A DNA stretch of 64,000 nucleotides from Isoetes taiwanensis (GCA_021234155.1 JAJEKV010000014.1:6591563-6655562); one strand, 5' to 3'. Shown: positions 10,510 through 23,459, counted from the stretch's first letter. Program-made: numbers and translations. Notes: generated from the letters alone by a model not told the origin.

Positions 10510-11240
10510 GTGTGCCCCCTTGCATCGACTTGTTGTCTGTATCGAGACATGATGACACGTTTCTGGACTAAAGGGTGCTTCACCGGTGAGGATTTCTGTA
10601 TAGAGCAGACATTCCTATATGACTTCCTGCATCTGCTTTACTCCACCATTTCGAAACAGTTAGGTTTGCAGCCATATTCGGTTTCTAGTGCGCCAACACG
10701 CACTGATGCAAGTGTTCAAATTGAAGAGCTCTTTCATGTCGAGACCACAATGCAGACGGGCGACCATGCTCAGGCAGCCGAGATGGAAGTGTAAACAGAA
10801 GACATCGATACACAGCAGCAGGAGGGGCCGCAGTATTTTGCTGAAGAAACTGCCCCGGAAGAGCAAGCTGGGCCTTTGAAGTTACGAATAATAAGGGTGC
10901 AGGACACAAACTCTTATATAGACACAGATGCAGCAGTGCATTTCTTCACAAACCTAATACACATGCGGAGGCCAGGCATCTTTGCAGCAAGGAGAGTCAA
11001 GTTGCATGGGCCGGATCGGCCATGCCATCTTCTAGTTCATTTCTCTGCGACACAAGACAGATTATACATTCTGAGGTATGGGAGCCATCTTAGGGGTACA
11101 AACTATACAGGAAGATCTATCTCCAATGCAGTTGACCAGGCAACGAGAGGAGCTCTTCAAGGTGCGAGAAGCAAGACTTCAAAAAAAAAAGGCAGTGTAC
11201 AGGGGAGGCTCGTCTCTCATTTATGATCAATGGTCTCAAA
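10510..11240 (+). pseudogene. LINE ORF1-like RNA-binding protein, broken
   Basis: One frame runs through a stop at about 10792 into a region resembling the L1-type ORF1 RRM and C-terminal domain: RRVKLHGPDRPCHLLVHF, then DRLYILRYG. After a frameshift near 11080 it continues as EDLSPMQLTRQREEL and AVYRGGSSLIYD, the usual C-terminal pattern. ORF1 proteins of this class trimerise and coat LINE RNA. The nonsense codon and the frameshift make this copy non-coding. Similarity was judged by pattern only. Confidence 0.6.
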
Positions 11241-11302
11241 ACCCTGGATGGGTTAACTTTCGCACCTCCAACATCGTTAGCGTTATTTCCCTCTTCTTTA
11301 GT

Positions 11303-11412
11303 TTCTTTTGTTATTTTGTTTGATGATGGGCCCTTGTCCTCAAATTTCAGTTGGGCAGATTCTTTTGTTATTTTGTTTGATGATGGGCCCTCGTCCTCAA
11401 ATTTCAGTCGGG
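11303..11412 (+). repeat. 57 bp tandem duplication in the LINE 3' region
   Basis: Two copies of TTCTTTTGTTATTTTGTTTG followed by ATGATGGGCCCTYGTCCTC lie head to tail just before the LINE tail. Confidence 0.8.
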
Positions 11413-11495
11413 CTTCTGCCCTCTGCATGTACTGGTCCCATAACCTATTTGGGTTCCCGTGGATGTTAGGAATCTCTTAATCTTACTTTTTCTTT

Positions 11496-11497
<2 letters not shown>

Positions 11498-11528
<31 letters not shown>
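11498..11528. repeat. Poly(T) tract of about 31 bp
   Basis: An uninterrupted T run inside a longer pyrimidine stretch follows the LINE tail directly and is followed by an A-rich stretch (11569-11595). Confidence 0.9.
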
Positions 11529-11560
11529 CTTCTTCTTTTTCTTTTCTTGTGGGCAAAAAA

Positions 11561-11930
11561 GGCCGTAAAGCCAAAAAAAAAACTTATTTTTTTTATATGA
11601 ACCTTGGTTTCTAAGGTTCATTTTCGGCATGCGCATGCAGCATGCATTTTTACATGCACATGTCGCATGCGCATGTGACATGCACATTGGGCATGTAGTT
11701 TGGCACCGACAACTAAGCATCTTGGAAGAACATACAAGATTCCTCGTAGCAATATTGGTGTGTTCCCATGCTTGAGGGCAATCATCTCGAGGAAGGGGAG
11801 GAATTGATATAGTCTAGAGAGTATGGGATAAAGCCTAGAAAGGTTGGAGCCATTGGTATGGCATAAAAATACTATTTATTTTGATCTATTTATTTATTGT
11901 TTTTGAGCTTTTAGTCTAGTGGTAACACAC
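11561..11930. other. No gene; CATG-rich palindromic stretch
   Basis: No coding similarity is seen. Between about 11626 and 11698 the sequence is dominated by GCATGC and ACATGC units, an alternating purine-pyrimidine pattern with many small palindromes. Confidence 0.6.
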
Positions 11931-12640
11931 TAGTCTCAAAATAGTTATGTTTTGAGTTCAAAACCTCTTAGAGTCGCACTTTGTATAGTTACATCTTGAG
12001 TCTTATGCTATTGAAATATGATGTAAATGTAATTATATATAGTTACATTTTGAGTCTTATGCTATTGAAATATGATGTAAATGTAATTATGCTATTGAAA
12101 TATGATGTAAACAGCTATGTTTTGAGTTCAAAACCTCTTAGAGTCGCACTTTGTATAGTTACATCTTGAGTCTTATGCTATTGAAATATGATGTAAATGT
12201 AATTATGCTATTGAAATATGATGTAAATGTAATTAATCAAAGGTCGCAAACTATAAACTCTATGGATTTCATGTCATTAGCCAACGACCACTTTGTATAG
12301 TTACATCTTGAGTCTTATGCTATTGAAATATGATGTAAATGTAATTAGCCAAAGGCCGCAAGCTATAAACTCTATGGATTTCATGTCATTAGCCAACGAC
12401 CACTTTGTATAGTTACATCTTGAGCCTTATGCTATTGAAATATGATGTAAACGTAATTAGCCAAAGGCCGCAAACTATTAACTCTATGGATTTCATGTCA
12501 TTAGCCAACGACCACTTTGTATAGCTACATCTTGAGCCTTATGCTATTGAAATATGATGTAAACGTAATTAGCCAAAGGCCGCAAACTATTAACTCTATG
12601 GATTTCATGTCATTAGCCAACAGTCACAGATTATTGGCTT
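11930..12640. repeat. Tandem repeat, main period 112 bp
   Basis: The marker CTTTGTATAGTTACATCTTG recurs at 11979, 12149, 12291, 12403 and 12515; the last intervals are exactly 112 bp and the earlier ones are longer because of nested copies of TTATGCTATTGAAATATGAT. Each unit includes ATGGATTTCATGTCATTAGC. Confidence 0.9.
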
Positions 12641-12890
12641 TATGGATTGGGTTTTTAGCCCATCATGTCATTAGCTAACGACATAGATAATTGGCTTTCT
12701 GGATTGGGGTTTTTAGCCCAGTGCCAAGCTTTCTGGATTGGGGTTTTTAGCCCATCATGTCATTAGCTATTGACAGATTATTGGCTTTATGGATTGGGGT
12801 TTTTAGCCCATCATGTCATTAGCTAATGACATAGATGATTGGCTTTCTGGATTGGGGTTTTTAGCCCAGTGCCAAGCTTTCTATATTTCA
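12625..12890. repeat. Second tandem repeat sharing 'atgtcattagc' with the 112 bp array
   Basis: Units contain TTGGCTTTMTGGATTGGGGT, TTTTAGCCCA and CATCATGTCATTAGCTA, repeated about five times. The shared CATGTCATTAGC segment suggests that both arrays arose from one ancestral sequence. Confidence 0.8.
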
Positions 12891-13566
12891 ACCAAAACCC
12901 CAAAAAATACAGGTCTCCGTAAAGAATAAACGACCACTATACTATAAAGTTGATTCAATTGGGACACAACTACATTAAATTAGAAGTTGACTCTATTGAC
13001 TCTATTATGAGGAATGAATATACGGCCGTCGTAATTAACACGACATGAACATGGCATATAATCATGATGTTGCAATATAATGTATTCAATTGTGAGTGGA
13101 GACCAAAATAGCACAATCAATGGGAGCCATAACATTTGCAACATCACAAGGGACAAGTAAATGCCCTCTATCATTACTGTAGTTCATATTACATATTACT
13201 GTAGTATTTCAACACCACAAGGGACAAGTAAATGCCCCCTTTCATTACTGTAGTTCGTATTACTTTAGTAGTATACTAACTTTTCAAGAGTCTTCTAATG
13301 TTTTTCCTCTTGGATGCATACTAGGCTAAGTTGCATGTCCAAGTGTCCACGTAAAAGGAAAAAAGGCCACATATCTTATCCCCAAGGATTGTCGGACATT
13401 TCTCAAGCACAATATACACCACACAAAGGACCTAAGGGACAGCCACAAGCCGCTCCTCGAACATGGAGTTCTGCATCAGGCTCAGCCCAAACCTGCTGCC
13501 GCACTTTCATCCAGACCTCGAGCTGGATCTACGTTTGAATACCTGAGAATTGGCTTTTTGGCTCAA
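12891..13566 (+). other. Region upstream of PSY
   Basis: This should contain the PSY promoter and 5' untranslated region, but no TATA box is convincing. A 71 bp-spaced duplication (CACAAGGGACAAGTAAATGC at 13145 and 13216) is followed each time by ATTACTGTAGTTC. Upstream open frames have no recognisable similarity. Confidence 0.5.
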
Positions 13567-16555
13567 ATGGGTTACACAACCATGACTTCCCATTTTAGAA
13601 TTCCAATCAGTTTTTCGCCTCTGTCGGATTATGGTCTTACCTCTAGATGTTCACGCTTCTGTACGTCTGATACCTCGGCTATGGAGCTCATTGTGGTATG
13701 TAAGTCTCATAGAAAGAAACGGCTCAGAATACAAGCCAGTGTTCTTATTGGTGCTGCAAGTAGACCAGTCTCCACTGCAGAACAAAGGATTTATGAAGTA
13801 GTAGCAAAACAGGCTGCCATGATTAATACACAGCGGAAAACTTTGATTGGCCCCAAATCAAATTCTGGTCTTTTAGATGAAGCATATCAGAGGTGTGGAG
13901 AAGTTTGTGCAGAGTATGCAAAGACATTCTACCTGGGTAATGGCAGTCCGCTAGAATTACTCTCTTTACATAACTCACATATTGCAAGTTGTGAATAGTC
14001 GTAAATACTGAAGTTTGTCTTGTTTTTTTATGTTCCAGGAACACTTTTAATGACCCCAGAGAGAAGGAAGGCGATTTGGGCAATCTATGGTATGTCTATA
14101 GTCATAACTCAGCATGAGATATTGAATTAGTTTCTCTATCAAATAGTCCTTAATTTCTCCAGATTGGAATCCCTTTCCCATCTGCAATCCAAGGCAAATC
14201 ACAATGCAATGAGTTAGTTTGCTATCTTTGAATCATTTAAATAAATATACACTCTGAGTTCACTATGTGATTTGCACGGTCGCATTGTGTTAGCCAATTT
14301 AAATTACCCTGTGTTGACTGGAGGCCAACCTAAATAATTGCACAACTTCCAGAATGGCAATAATGACTTCTGCATATTTCTTTACTGCAGAAAACCATTT
14401 TTCTTCAAAATCTTAACCTTAATATTTGCTTAATGAATCAGCAAAAAGATAGTGCGACAAAAGGGTTAAATATGCCATGCATTATCATCTCATTTTCATT
14501 CCTTTTTATAACCTATACCCCTGATAAAAGCAAGAACAAGTCCAACTACTGTTGCTTGTAACAGTACTTAAGGGAAGGATGAACACACCCAGAGGGTGCC
14601 TCAAGGTTTGTGGCCATGCTGTGACCACAAGACAGCATTGTGTATAAGAAGGGACTACAACGATCATGGCACGTACAGATGGATATGGAACCGAAGAAAA
14701 AGCTCGACAACTTTGGTTCTCATAATGCATGAGCAAGTTGCCACTACAACCACTGGGGGCCATCAATTGAGAGATAACAAAAAAAATTCTTGGTGCTCTG
14801 GATCAAGTCAATACAAACTATCATGGTGACTGCTTGGAAGCAATAATAGACCACTGGATCTAACATCATTTTTATGTGATTCAGACACCATTTTGCAAAA
14901 CTTCAAGCTAAAAAAAAGCAGAATAGCATCACTGCTTCAAAACTTTCAGCATATAGTTTTCAGGTAAATTCTGCATATTTATAATCCGCTCTAGAACCTA
15001 CAGCTCAACTAATGCTCATATAGCTCTGGAACTGTGTATGCCATCCTGTGAAATAATTATTCTTGGGTTGTGTTTATGGAGTCAACCACCCGTTTCCCAA
15101 CCAGGAACTCTTCTCCATTCATTCCTTCCTAAAATTTAAGGTTTGCTGAGTTTGGAAGGAGAAACATTTGAACATTTGGGGAAACTAGTAGAAATTTTTA
15201 CTAAAGGGACTCTTAAATTCCACAGAAGTGCCTCCAGAATTGCCAAGATGACTTTAATCACAAGTGTTCTTGCCTTTGCAGCTCATATGAATATACTTTC
15301 CAGGATGTTTCCTTTACCATGTCGAATCAAAAGTGTCATGGGAATCTGACCCATTTTGGGAAAATCTAAATTTGTTTTGCATTTTGCTGTTTAGAAAATC
15401 CCTGAAAAAGGTGTTTTTTTATAGTCTCTGTAAATTGGCAAATGTGATGCATTCTGCTGCCTAAACAACATAGCCTTGGATTCATGCAGTGTGGTGTAGA
15501 AGGACAGATGAACTAGTTGATGGACCAAACGCTTCACACATCACACCTACAGCTCTAGATCGATGGGAAGAAAGGCTTGAGGACCTATTTAAGGGACGGC
15601 CTTATGACATGCTCGATGCAGCATTGTCAGACACAGTATGCAAATATCCTGTTGACATTCAGGTAAGCCCATCAGTGCCTACATCCACACTGCTCAGATC
15701 TTCATTGTAATAGATTTTCTATAATTGCAGCCATTCAGAGATATGATTGAGGGGATGCGGATGGACTTAGTGAAGTCGCGGTATAAAACCTTTGATGAAT
15801 TGTACCTGTACTGCTATTATGTGGCAGGGACTGTTGGTTTGATGAGTGTCCCGGTAATGGGCATTGCACCAGACTCCACAGAAACGACAGAGAATGTATA
15901 TAATTCTGCCCTAGCATTGGGACTAGCCAATCAACTCACCAACATATTGAGAGACGTTGGAGAAGAGTATGTCTTTGTTGTAGTGTTATTAAAATTAAAC
16001 ATTTTTAAAACACTAAGACTAGTGGCAAGATTAGTTTTTGAACATCTGATCTTTCTATATAGTGCTCGGAGGGGAAGGATATATCTTCCTCAAGATGAAC
16101 TTTCACAATTTGGGTTGTCGGATGAAGACATCTTTGCTGGTCAAGTAACAGATAAATGGAGAGCGTTCATGCAAAACCAAATAAAAAGAGCGAGGAAGTT
16201 TTTTGACGACGCAGAAAGAGGTGTGACTGAGCTCGACAAGGATAGCAGGTGGCCGGTAAGCCTCTGTTTAACCTAAATAACCATAGCTCTTGTTGAAAGG
16301 CCACAAGCTAACATCTCACTGGTGTATTAACCTGACATATGCCATTTTCCGCAGGTATGGGCTTCTTTGATACTTTACAGAAAGATTTTGGATTCCATTG
16401 AAGCTAACGATTTCAACAATTTTTCAAAACGAGCTTATGTTGGAAAATGGAAAAAACTTGCCTCCCTTCCGATTGCATACATCCGATCAACACTGCCGTC
16501 CCAGCCTACACATCAACAACAGCGCCTTGATTCGCGCTTCAACAATGTAAAATAA
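13567..16555 (+). CDS. PSY: Phytoene synthase, six exons
   Basis: Phytoene synthase joins two geranylgeranyl diphosphates to 15-cis-phytoene, the first committed step of carotenoid synthesis in plastids. Exons: 13567-13936, 14039-14089, 15490-15662, 15731-15966, 16063-16255 and 16355-16555. All introns are GT-AG and the exons sum to 1224 nt, giving 407 residues and a TAA stop. The N-terminal ~65 residues are Ser/Arg-rich with few acids, fitting a transit peptide. Catalytic landmarks are YAKTFYLG, the first Asp-rich motif RRTDELVDG and the second motif NILRDVGED, completed across the exon 4/5 junction. [18 protein letters not shown] is near the end. I chose the first in-frame ATG; a second Met lies five codons later. 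No stop or frameshift is seen, so the gene looks intact, unlike its repeat surroundings. Confidence 0.96.
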
Positions 16556-16795
16556 ACCATTCATTGCATGCGTCTAGCCTAATTGATTGAACAAAGAAGT
16601 GCGATTTTGACGCCCACGTGCCTTGTAATCTTCTCATTTCTCCACTAAGATTTAAAGCCCATAGAACAGCACTATGAAGGTTTAAATTTGTGAACTATAC
16701 CTGGCTAACAACTGCAAATACACTCTCATTTAAATTTTTGACATCTTATTACCATATATCTTATGTTTTCAACATTCCTCACTTTCAACCCCTTT

Positions 16796-16820
16796 ATCTA
16801 TCTATCTATCTATCTATCTT
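16796..16820. repeat. (TCTA)n microsatellite
   Basis: About six TCTA units lie downstream of the PSY stop, probably in the 3' untranslated or flanking region. Confidence 0.85.
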
Positions 16821-16848
16821 ATCGCAACTGATTTCCATGACAAATCTG

Positions 16849-16854
16849 AATAAA
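16849..16854 (+). terminator. Candidate PSY polyadenylation signal
   Basis: AATAAA lies 294 bp after the stop codon. Another AATAAA overlaps the stop itself at 16551 and is too close to serve. Assignment is by position and motif only. Confidence 0.35.
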
Positions 16855-16859
16855 AGAAG

Positions 16860-19800
16860 TTACTGATTTTTGGAATCCTTCATCGAACAGGTTGCTTGTT
16901 CTACACTATAATATGATTGTGTGGCCTCTAAAGTACAAAGCTCCATTTGCCTGATACGTAAGACCCTATTTGCAAAGACTTTAGCAATGTTTGTAAATGT
17001 TCTACGTGTTATGTCGATGTCATAATAGTTGGTTGCTTTAGTCTTTTAAAAGATGTGTGTGTCAATTTTTTACTTTCTGTATTTTGAGGAAGTGCATATT
17101 TTTGCGGCTAGACTTTTAATCATAGGTTCTTTGCATATTAGACCATTTGTTTGAATTAAAATGGCATCAAAGTTTGAGATTGCTTGTGCATGGCATAAGT
17201 TTTGCTAAGACTGCCTTTTCTTGGTTTTGGGATCCTCATCCTGGTCACGGGCCGAAATGACTTTCAAGAATAGATATGTCATCTCGACGGACTATTGATC
17301 AACCCAAGTGAATTCCACGACGATGCTTTGTAAAAAAGCGATGTGATTGATTTGGGGCACATGTTTAGTTGTTGCCCAAAGCTTGGGGATCACCGGAGTG
17401 AGCATGAGATCTAATTTTCTTTCTTTCACATAGAGTCATGTCGAGGTAAACCCCAACAAAGGGCAAAAGATGATCCAAGAAGCAGACTGCTCACTTGAAT
17501 CTCGGGTTCAATAGGATATGCATACAGTATTTGATCATCCTACCTTCTTCTGCTCTCGAAATACACTCGAGCAAAGACATTTGAAAGTCATCAATCTGTC
17601 GCGTATGCCACGAGATGGTTTGATGTTGATTTTGATTTTAGTGGTATTAGAAAGGATTTTAAGCCCTTTAGCATTTCGATCACTCTGATTTGGAATAAGA
17701 AGATCTACAAGGATTTTAAGTCCTTTGTCAATCTAGCTTTCTTAGTTCTAGAGCAACTTAGCTGACGAGAATATTGCATGCCTTGAGAGAGGCTTGTACT
17801 GTTCAAAAGATATCCTCATTTCTGATAAATAAGAGTCTACTTCAACCAATATGCCTTGGGGCACATCTGTGCATAACGTGGAAATGGCACCTCGAAAATG
17901 AGGGGAAATGCTCTCTCTAAATAGTAGAGCAAAACCTTAACCCTAACTAACATCTCACCTACCACAGATCTAGGCTGAAATCTGGGCCTTAGATCTTGGG
18001 GTCCAATATGATACATATATGTGCCCATGCCACCAATACTTATGTTTAGAGAAGAATCGTTAAACATAGATTTGGAAGAACGAAAACAAATTAAGAATTC
18101 TCCTTGCTCTTGACCATTTCATTCAATAAGTCAGAGCTGTCGTCATCATTATAAGGTTTGCTGTTGACAACCACAATAGCATTTACTTGAATCTCTTGAC
18201 TACAATCATAACTAAAGCAGAACGAACCAAATTAGACACTACAAATGCCAAAAACAAACTCATGATCAACTTTCCAACTTCCTGGGGATGACCGGGAGTG
18301 GTTTATGTTGGACACACATCCATTCTTGTTCTTTATGTCCACATCGATCAATGCTTCCATACTAAGAATCCATTTTGATATGCTATTTAAATTAACTCTG
18401 CTTTTGGAAATCATCACTAAAGAAAAGGCGGGAGGGGGGTTATAAATTAACAAAGCAAACAATAAACTAAACGAAAATCTATATATGTAATACTAAAAGC
18501 AAAATAAGAGGATAGTCTGTGCGCATTTTTGGCTGTTAGATTGAATAGATGGCCTAGATGCGTTTTCCTTTTTCCAAGAGCGGTTCGGTCTCCGAATGAG
18601 ATGCGTTCCTTCCCTTTTCCAAGAGTGGTTGGGTCTCGAGATGAAATGAGGCCTAAATGAAAATGGTCAAGAGCTGGGTCTTTTGGCTCCTTATAGCCTG
18701 GATGTATTATTTTGGCACTATAAAAATTTATCTTGCAAGTGAAGCAGGCTAAGAAGAGGGTGACGAATCCTTTGTTAAAGAACTTGATTGAAACGAAAAT
18801 ATTCTGTAGTGGATGTTATGCTACCAAAACTTATTACTATGGTACTTTGGATTCTTTCCTTAGCCAAATTGCATATGCCCATTTTGTTCAATTTTTGCTG
18901 GCTGTTTAGAACTCCTATTTTCCTTGCGCCAGAGTCTTGCCGCTGTTGCTCGGCTGGTTCTTGCAGATGCCCTATGTGTACCATGAATGTACTTTAGACT
19001 GGATGCACCGGCAGTACTGGACAGCTTCCAATGTCTTATCATTGCTTTTCGACCCTATCTTATGCATCAATCCTTAACGTTGTAGTTTGAAAATCAAATT
19101 ACAACAAAATCAAATTTATTGCCTTGATCTTCTACTATTTCATGCGGATATGGAAGCTTGCGAATTTTGCCAAAATTGGTCTTTAGCATTGAGTTATGCT
19201 TCCTGATGGGAAAAAATGACAAGAAGGTTTGGACATGAGGATACAAAGATCAGAAAGCCCGGTGCCTATATATATCTAGATGCTGGGCTAGAAGTACTGC
19301 TTCGAAGAAGAGTATTGCAGGTCGTGGAGATCCTAAGCAAGCAAGGTGTCATTTTGTGCTGGCAGTATTTTCAGGCAAGGCTTATTGATTTCTGCAGTCT
19401 TGCTTGGAGGACATCTTGTGGATTGATACTTATGCGGGTCCATTCTTTTGCATGATTGAGCTCAAGCAATCACATGTAAGTTCTAGATTATTTATGGTTC
19501 TGTTCTTTCCAATTCAGAATTTACACATGGGCTGAGACCTATCATACAGTTATGAGCCAGTAAAACCCAATGAATCTACCTGATATAAGGCCCCTCTCAT
19601 TCCCAAAAGATAGTTATTAAGTAGCTTCTTAACGTTTGCAACAAGAAGCTTTCATTTTGTAGAGATACTTTGTTGCATATTTCTAGAGTATTTCTTAGTA
19701 TTCTTATCAGAAACTTGGCTATGAATGGCAACAAAAATCAGATATACCTACATTGCAAGCCATTTTTCAGGCCAAATAGACGATGAGATCAAGAACCTTT

Positions 19801-21286
19801 AAATGCTTATATGAGAAAGAAATGCAAGCAAATTGTAGACCTACAAGGGAACTTCTTGAGTATAAGATAATCCTCTTTTAGGCCAGAAAAGCGTCTATGG
19901 TAATGGTATAAGTCTGATGAATGGTGGGACTCAGTTCAAATGTCCCATTTTTTTTACATAATTACAGGGGTCTTTGAAAGGCATGTGCGTGTAAGGTCTT
20001 TGAGAAATCGTTTACCTCTTTGATTGCTTTTCGTGTGCAGAGGTATTTAGTCTGTTGCTCCTCTGCTTCAGGTGGAATACTTTTCTCCACTTTTAGGAAC
20101 ATATGGTATGCATTTGTTGGTCAGAACATTTACTACTATTTCATTCACTTTTGAGGTTCCTAAATTCACGTTTGTTTTATGTCCTTTAAGAGGGCATTCT
20201 TATAGATTGATGCATTGCATTGCAGGCAGCATCTGCCATTAGTTTCTAAGGGGTTTTAGGTTTCTATATGCCTTTCCTTTTTGCCAGTGAAGAAAAATTA
20301 TCTTCCACATGCGGCCACTTCCTGGCATCATTAAGGTGCAGTAATGCATGCAGGAGGATGCAAGGAGCAGATATAACTCTAAACCACCTCAATGCAATGA
20401 AGCTCTTCAAATCTTCTGCTTCTTTAAATTTGTGCAAGCCCATCTGCATTTGGACAGAGGCAAACCCGGTCATATCTTATCAGCGGGTGCAGCAGGTGAA
20501 ATCTTACAACATTCATTTTGAACGATCTGCGTTAGCAACACAAGGGTGTTTGCTAGCAAATAGCTTCTAGAAAAGGTTACATATTTGTTCTGTCGCAATA
20601 TAAATTTCTTCTATTTTCACCTTTAAAATCATATATCCTTTTTTGTTCCTTTCCTTTTGCATTATCAGAGATTTACCATTTGTAGAGATTGTAAAGATTA
20701 TTATTTTGTTATTGCAAGAGCTGTTGAAATGGAAACAAAATTTTGAATCTCTAAAAATTCAAACATAAAGAATTTTAATCTTGATTATTGGTGCTGATTT
20801 CAGGTGCATAGAATTATATTGTATGGCATCTAATGTCCGATTGACATTTGCAGAAACTAAGATAGATTTATGTCTCGAAGCCTTCCATCAACCTGCATTT
20901 TGAAGTCCAAACTTGCTCAGGATATTCTAGAATGGAGAACTGAATTTGTCTGGCCAAATGCATTCCTGCAACATGTTCTCATAATATCTCAGAGTATCTC
21001 AAGGCAGGACCATGCTAGGTATGCCCCTGTAATTAATGCAATCCATCAATTATATTCCCATATGTCAACTTTTGAATTTGTTTTATATATTTCATGCATG
21101 CTTTTGCATTTTATGTACATTCTTCAATTTATCTATCTATCTTTATACTCTCCAAATATGCTGGAATATGTTTATCAAACTTTGTGTTATATGATGGATA
21201 GCGGGTGGTCAATCTAGATGGGTGGTGTATGGAATAGATGCATTGAGCAAGTTCAAATTGCCTTTTAAATTGTAAAAGATGGAGCA
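16860..21286. other. No gene recognised
   Basis: About 4.4 kb between PSY and the Gypsy cluster contains only short frames on both strands with no family resemblance and no clear repeat structure. The start of a Helitron-like sequence is possible at 18479. Unannotated non-coding transcripts or very diverged transposon remains cannot be excluded. Confidence 0.55.
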
Positions 21287-22800
21287 TGTGACGTTCCAGG
21301 TATCTATACGGTATACGTATGCGTACCATGACACGTCACCAGTACATAGTGGGCCTAAGGGCCCAAGTGGGGGTTCGCTTATAATGGATTTTATTAGCTA
21401 TGCTAATAAAACCAATGGATAATTATGGATTATAGTGGCATAATTAACCTAATTATGCTATTATGGTCTAATTAACTAACTGTCACCAATGAGGGGGTGC
21501 CACCTGGCCCAAATCGATTGGCCAGGAGGGACTTACCATTTTGGGGCATGGAATAGGGGTCCTACCCCCCCAATTCATCCCAAATTCGAATTGGGAGTGA
21601 AGAGGAGCAGCAACCAGCAGCTTACACCTGTTTTTGCCAACACTTACCCACCAGCCTCGAACTATGGATGCCTACCGTGACCATGGCTCTAGCCAAGACA
21701 CTGATTAGTCAATAGATAGCTTCTTTTCTGCTGACACTTCTTTGAATAGATGGAATGATTAAATTCTCTTTTGTAAGTTGTTCTGAATACTTGAATGGTA
21801 TTTACATTAGTTCTTTCTGCTTCTTCCGTGTATTGGGAATTAAGGGAAGGGTAGATACCTAAAAGCCTCTTAGCATTAGAGATGTCTCTAGCTAGGTCCC
21901 TTAATACCCAATAAATGCGGCCTGTGCGCAAGAGCCAACCTGGCTGTGGATGCTATGATGTGGTTCAGCACCAGATAACGAGTATGAGGGTGAATCGGGG
22001 GGTGGGGTCTTGCCTAGCGCGGCTACAGGCTTGACTCCTATAGTGTGCTAGGCTTATAGCCGGTCACTGTGTGTGGGCCGAGTATGGGTCTGGGCTCGAA
22101 CGGGCTAGTGAGCTAGCCTTTAGATTTAGGGGAGTAAGTCGGGTACGGATGGGGGGGTCACTGAGGGGGCACGTGTTCTCTAGCACACCCAGGGATCCAT
22201 CATGCTCGGGGAGGAGACGCCTCTCTGACCTGCCTCATCAGACCGGGGAGATGTAACCCGGAGTAGTCCCGAAGGGTGATTCCTTGGGATTGCATCTCCG
22301 GAGGGCTACAAGCACGTCATAACATGATTCAGCCTATCTGCAAAGTGTGCACAGGAGGGGCGGATGGAGTGGACAACCCTAGTCATTGTCTTATGCCAGC
22401 CAACGCCATGTTATACTTCCGTCTGTTGATATCTTGAGACCCTGGCCGTCAGTTGATTCCCTGGAGTCTGAGCCCGGGGTAGTGTCTTGTCATGGTGTTA
22501 TTTCGTGTTATTATGGATGTATTATCTTCTCCGTGATGATGATGGATGGGCCACCCTTCGTGGTGGTATATTATTTTGCATGATGATTGTATGCTAACAT
22601 ATATGTATGCTTCCGCTGTATAGGATTTACCATAGAGGACGTGGGACGAATGACACCTCCGTGTTCCTCACCCGGACACTTGGCCATCCCAAGTGGTCCG
22701 AGTATGACGGAGGCCCTTGCCATGGTGATGTAGTCGCCATGGGAAGGGAATTCCCGTATTTATACGATGGGAGCATCGTATAGACTCTGGGAGCGTCACA
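21287..22800 (+). repeat. E1 5' LTR
   Basis: It begins TGTGACGTTCC and ends GAGCGTCACA, with short inverted ends TGTGACG and CGTCACA, length 1514 bp. The last part carries the family marker TACGATGGGAGCATCGTA, also present in the G2 and G3 LTRs. Confidence 0.85.
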
Positions 22801-22803
22801 GTA

Positions 22804-22813
22804 GTATCAGAGC
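22804..22813 (+). promoter_or_regulatory. E1 primer-binding site
   Basis: GTATCAGAGC, the core of the tRNA-Met-type site, begins 3 bp after the LTR end. The first bases of the usual site are changed. Confidence 0.75.
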
Positions 22814-23459
22814 ATGGTTTTGGTGGACCAAAATTGTTGCACTGGCTATAGTCTAACTCGTTAGTTGACGGTACTTTCTCCTAGGTTAGAGCATTCCAAC
22901 TCTGTAGTTAGCATCTTAGTTGGCCTGGTTATGGGAGGAATGACCTAGTTGTGGAGGAAAGTGTTCTCTAGTAGGGTGGTGAGGTTCAAAAAGTGGACCC
23001 AGAGGTTGGAGTTTTGTAAGCGCTATAACTTTCTCCAGGTAGCTCGGATCGACGAGATTTTTGTTCCAGCACGTCGGGCATGGTTCAAATATCCTAGGGG
23101 AGTCGTCATCCGGCAGCAACAGGTCGAAGAAGGGGCTCAAAACCCAACTCGGGCGCCGCTCACGTTTCGACGCCTCAGAATTCCAGTAGAAACACGTATA
23201 ATGTGACTGGCGCACGATCGTATATTTGCGCGTATTTTTGCCATATAAAAATAACTAAAAAAAAAAAAGGGTTTCAAAAAAAATTTAAATTAGAAAGTAG
23301 AGAGACGTTTCTTTTCGCCTACGCCTTCTCCCCGCCTACCCTAACCGCCGCCATAGCCACCGGAACTTGAGCTTGCAACCCCGCCTTTGCTTGCGCCCTC
23401 GCCATCTCCAACCCTTAGCGCCTCACTTCCCGCCTTCCTTCCAGTCAGTGCCTTTGTCC

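Larger units (their letters stand above)
10100..11560 (+). mobile_element. LINE derivative with ORF1 and 3' tail but no ORF2
   Basis: The unit has a pyrimidine-rich 5' leader (10100-10430), an ORF1-like coding region (10510-11240) and, within about 200 bp, the LINE 3' tail (ACTGGTCCCATAACCTATTT, then CCCGTGGATGTTAGGAATC) and a long T tract. The tail resembles that of the LINE at 656-2531. There is no room for endonuclease or reverse transcriptase, so it must have depended on proteins supplied in trans. Left boundary is approximate. Confidence 0.7.

Noticed and set aside
22949-23206. Open frame of 85 codons right after the E1 primer site
   Set aside because: It lies in the leader, shows no known domain and is not in frame with the H3 fusion ORF; it may be chance.
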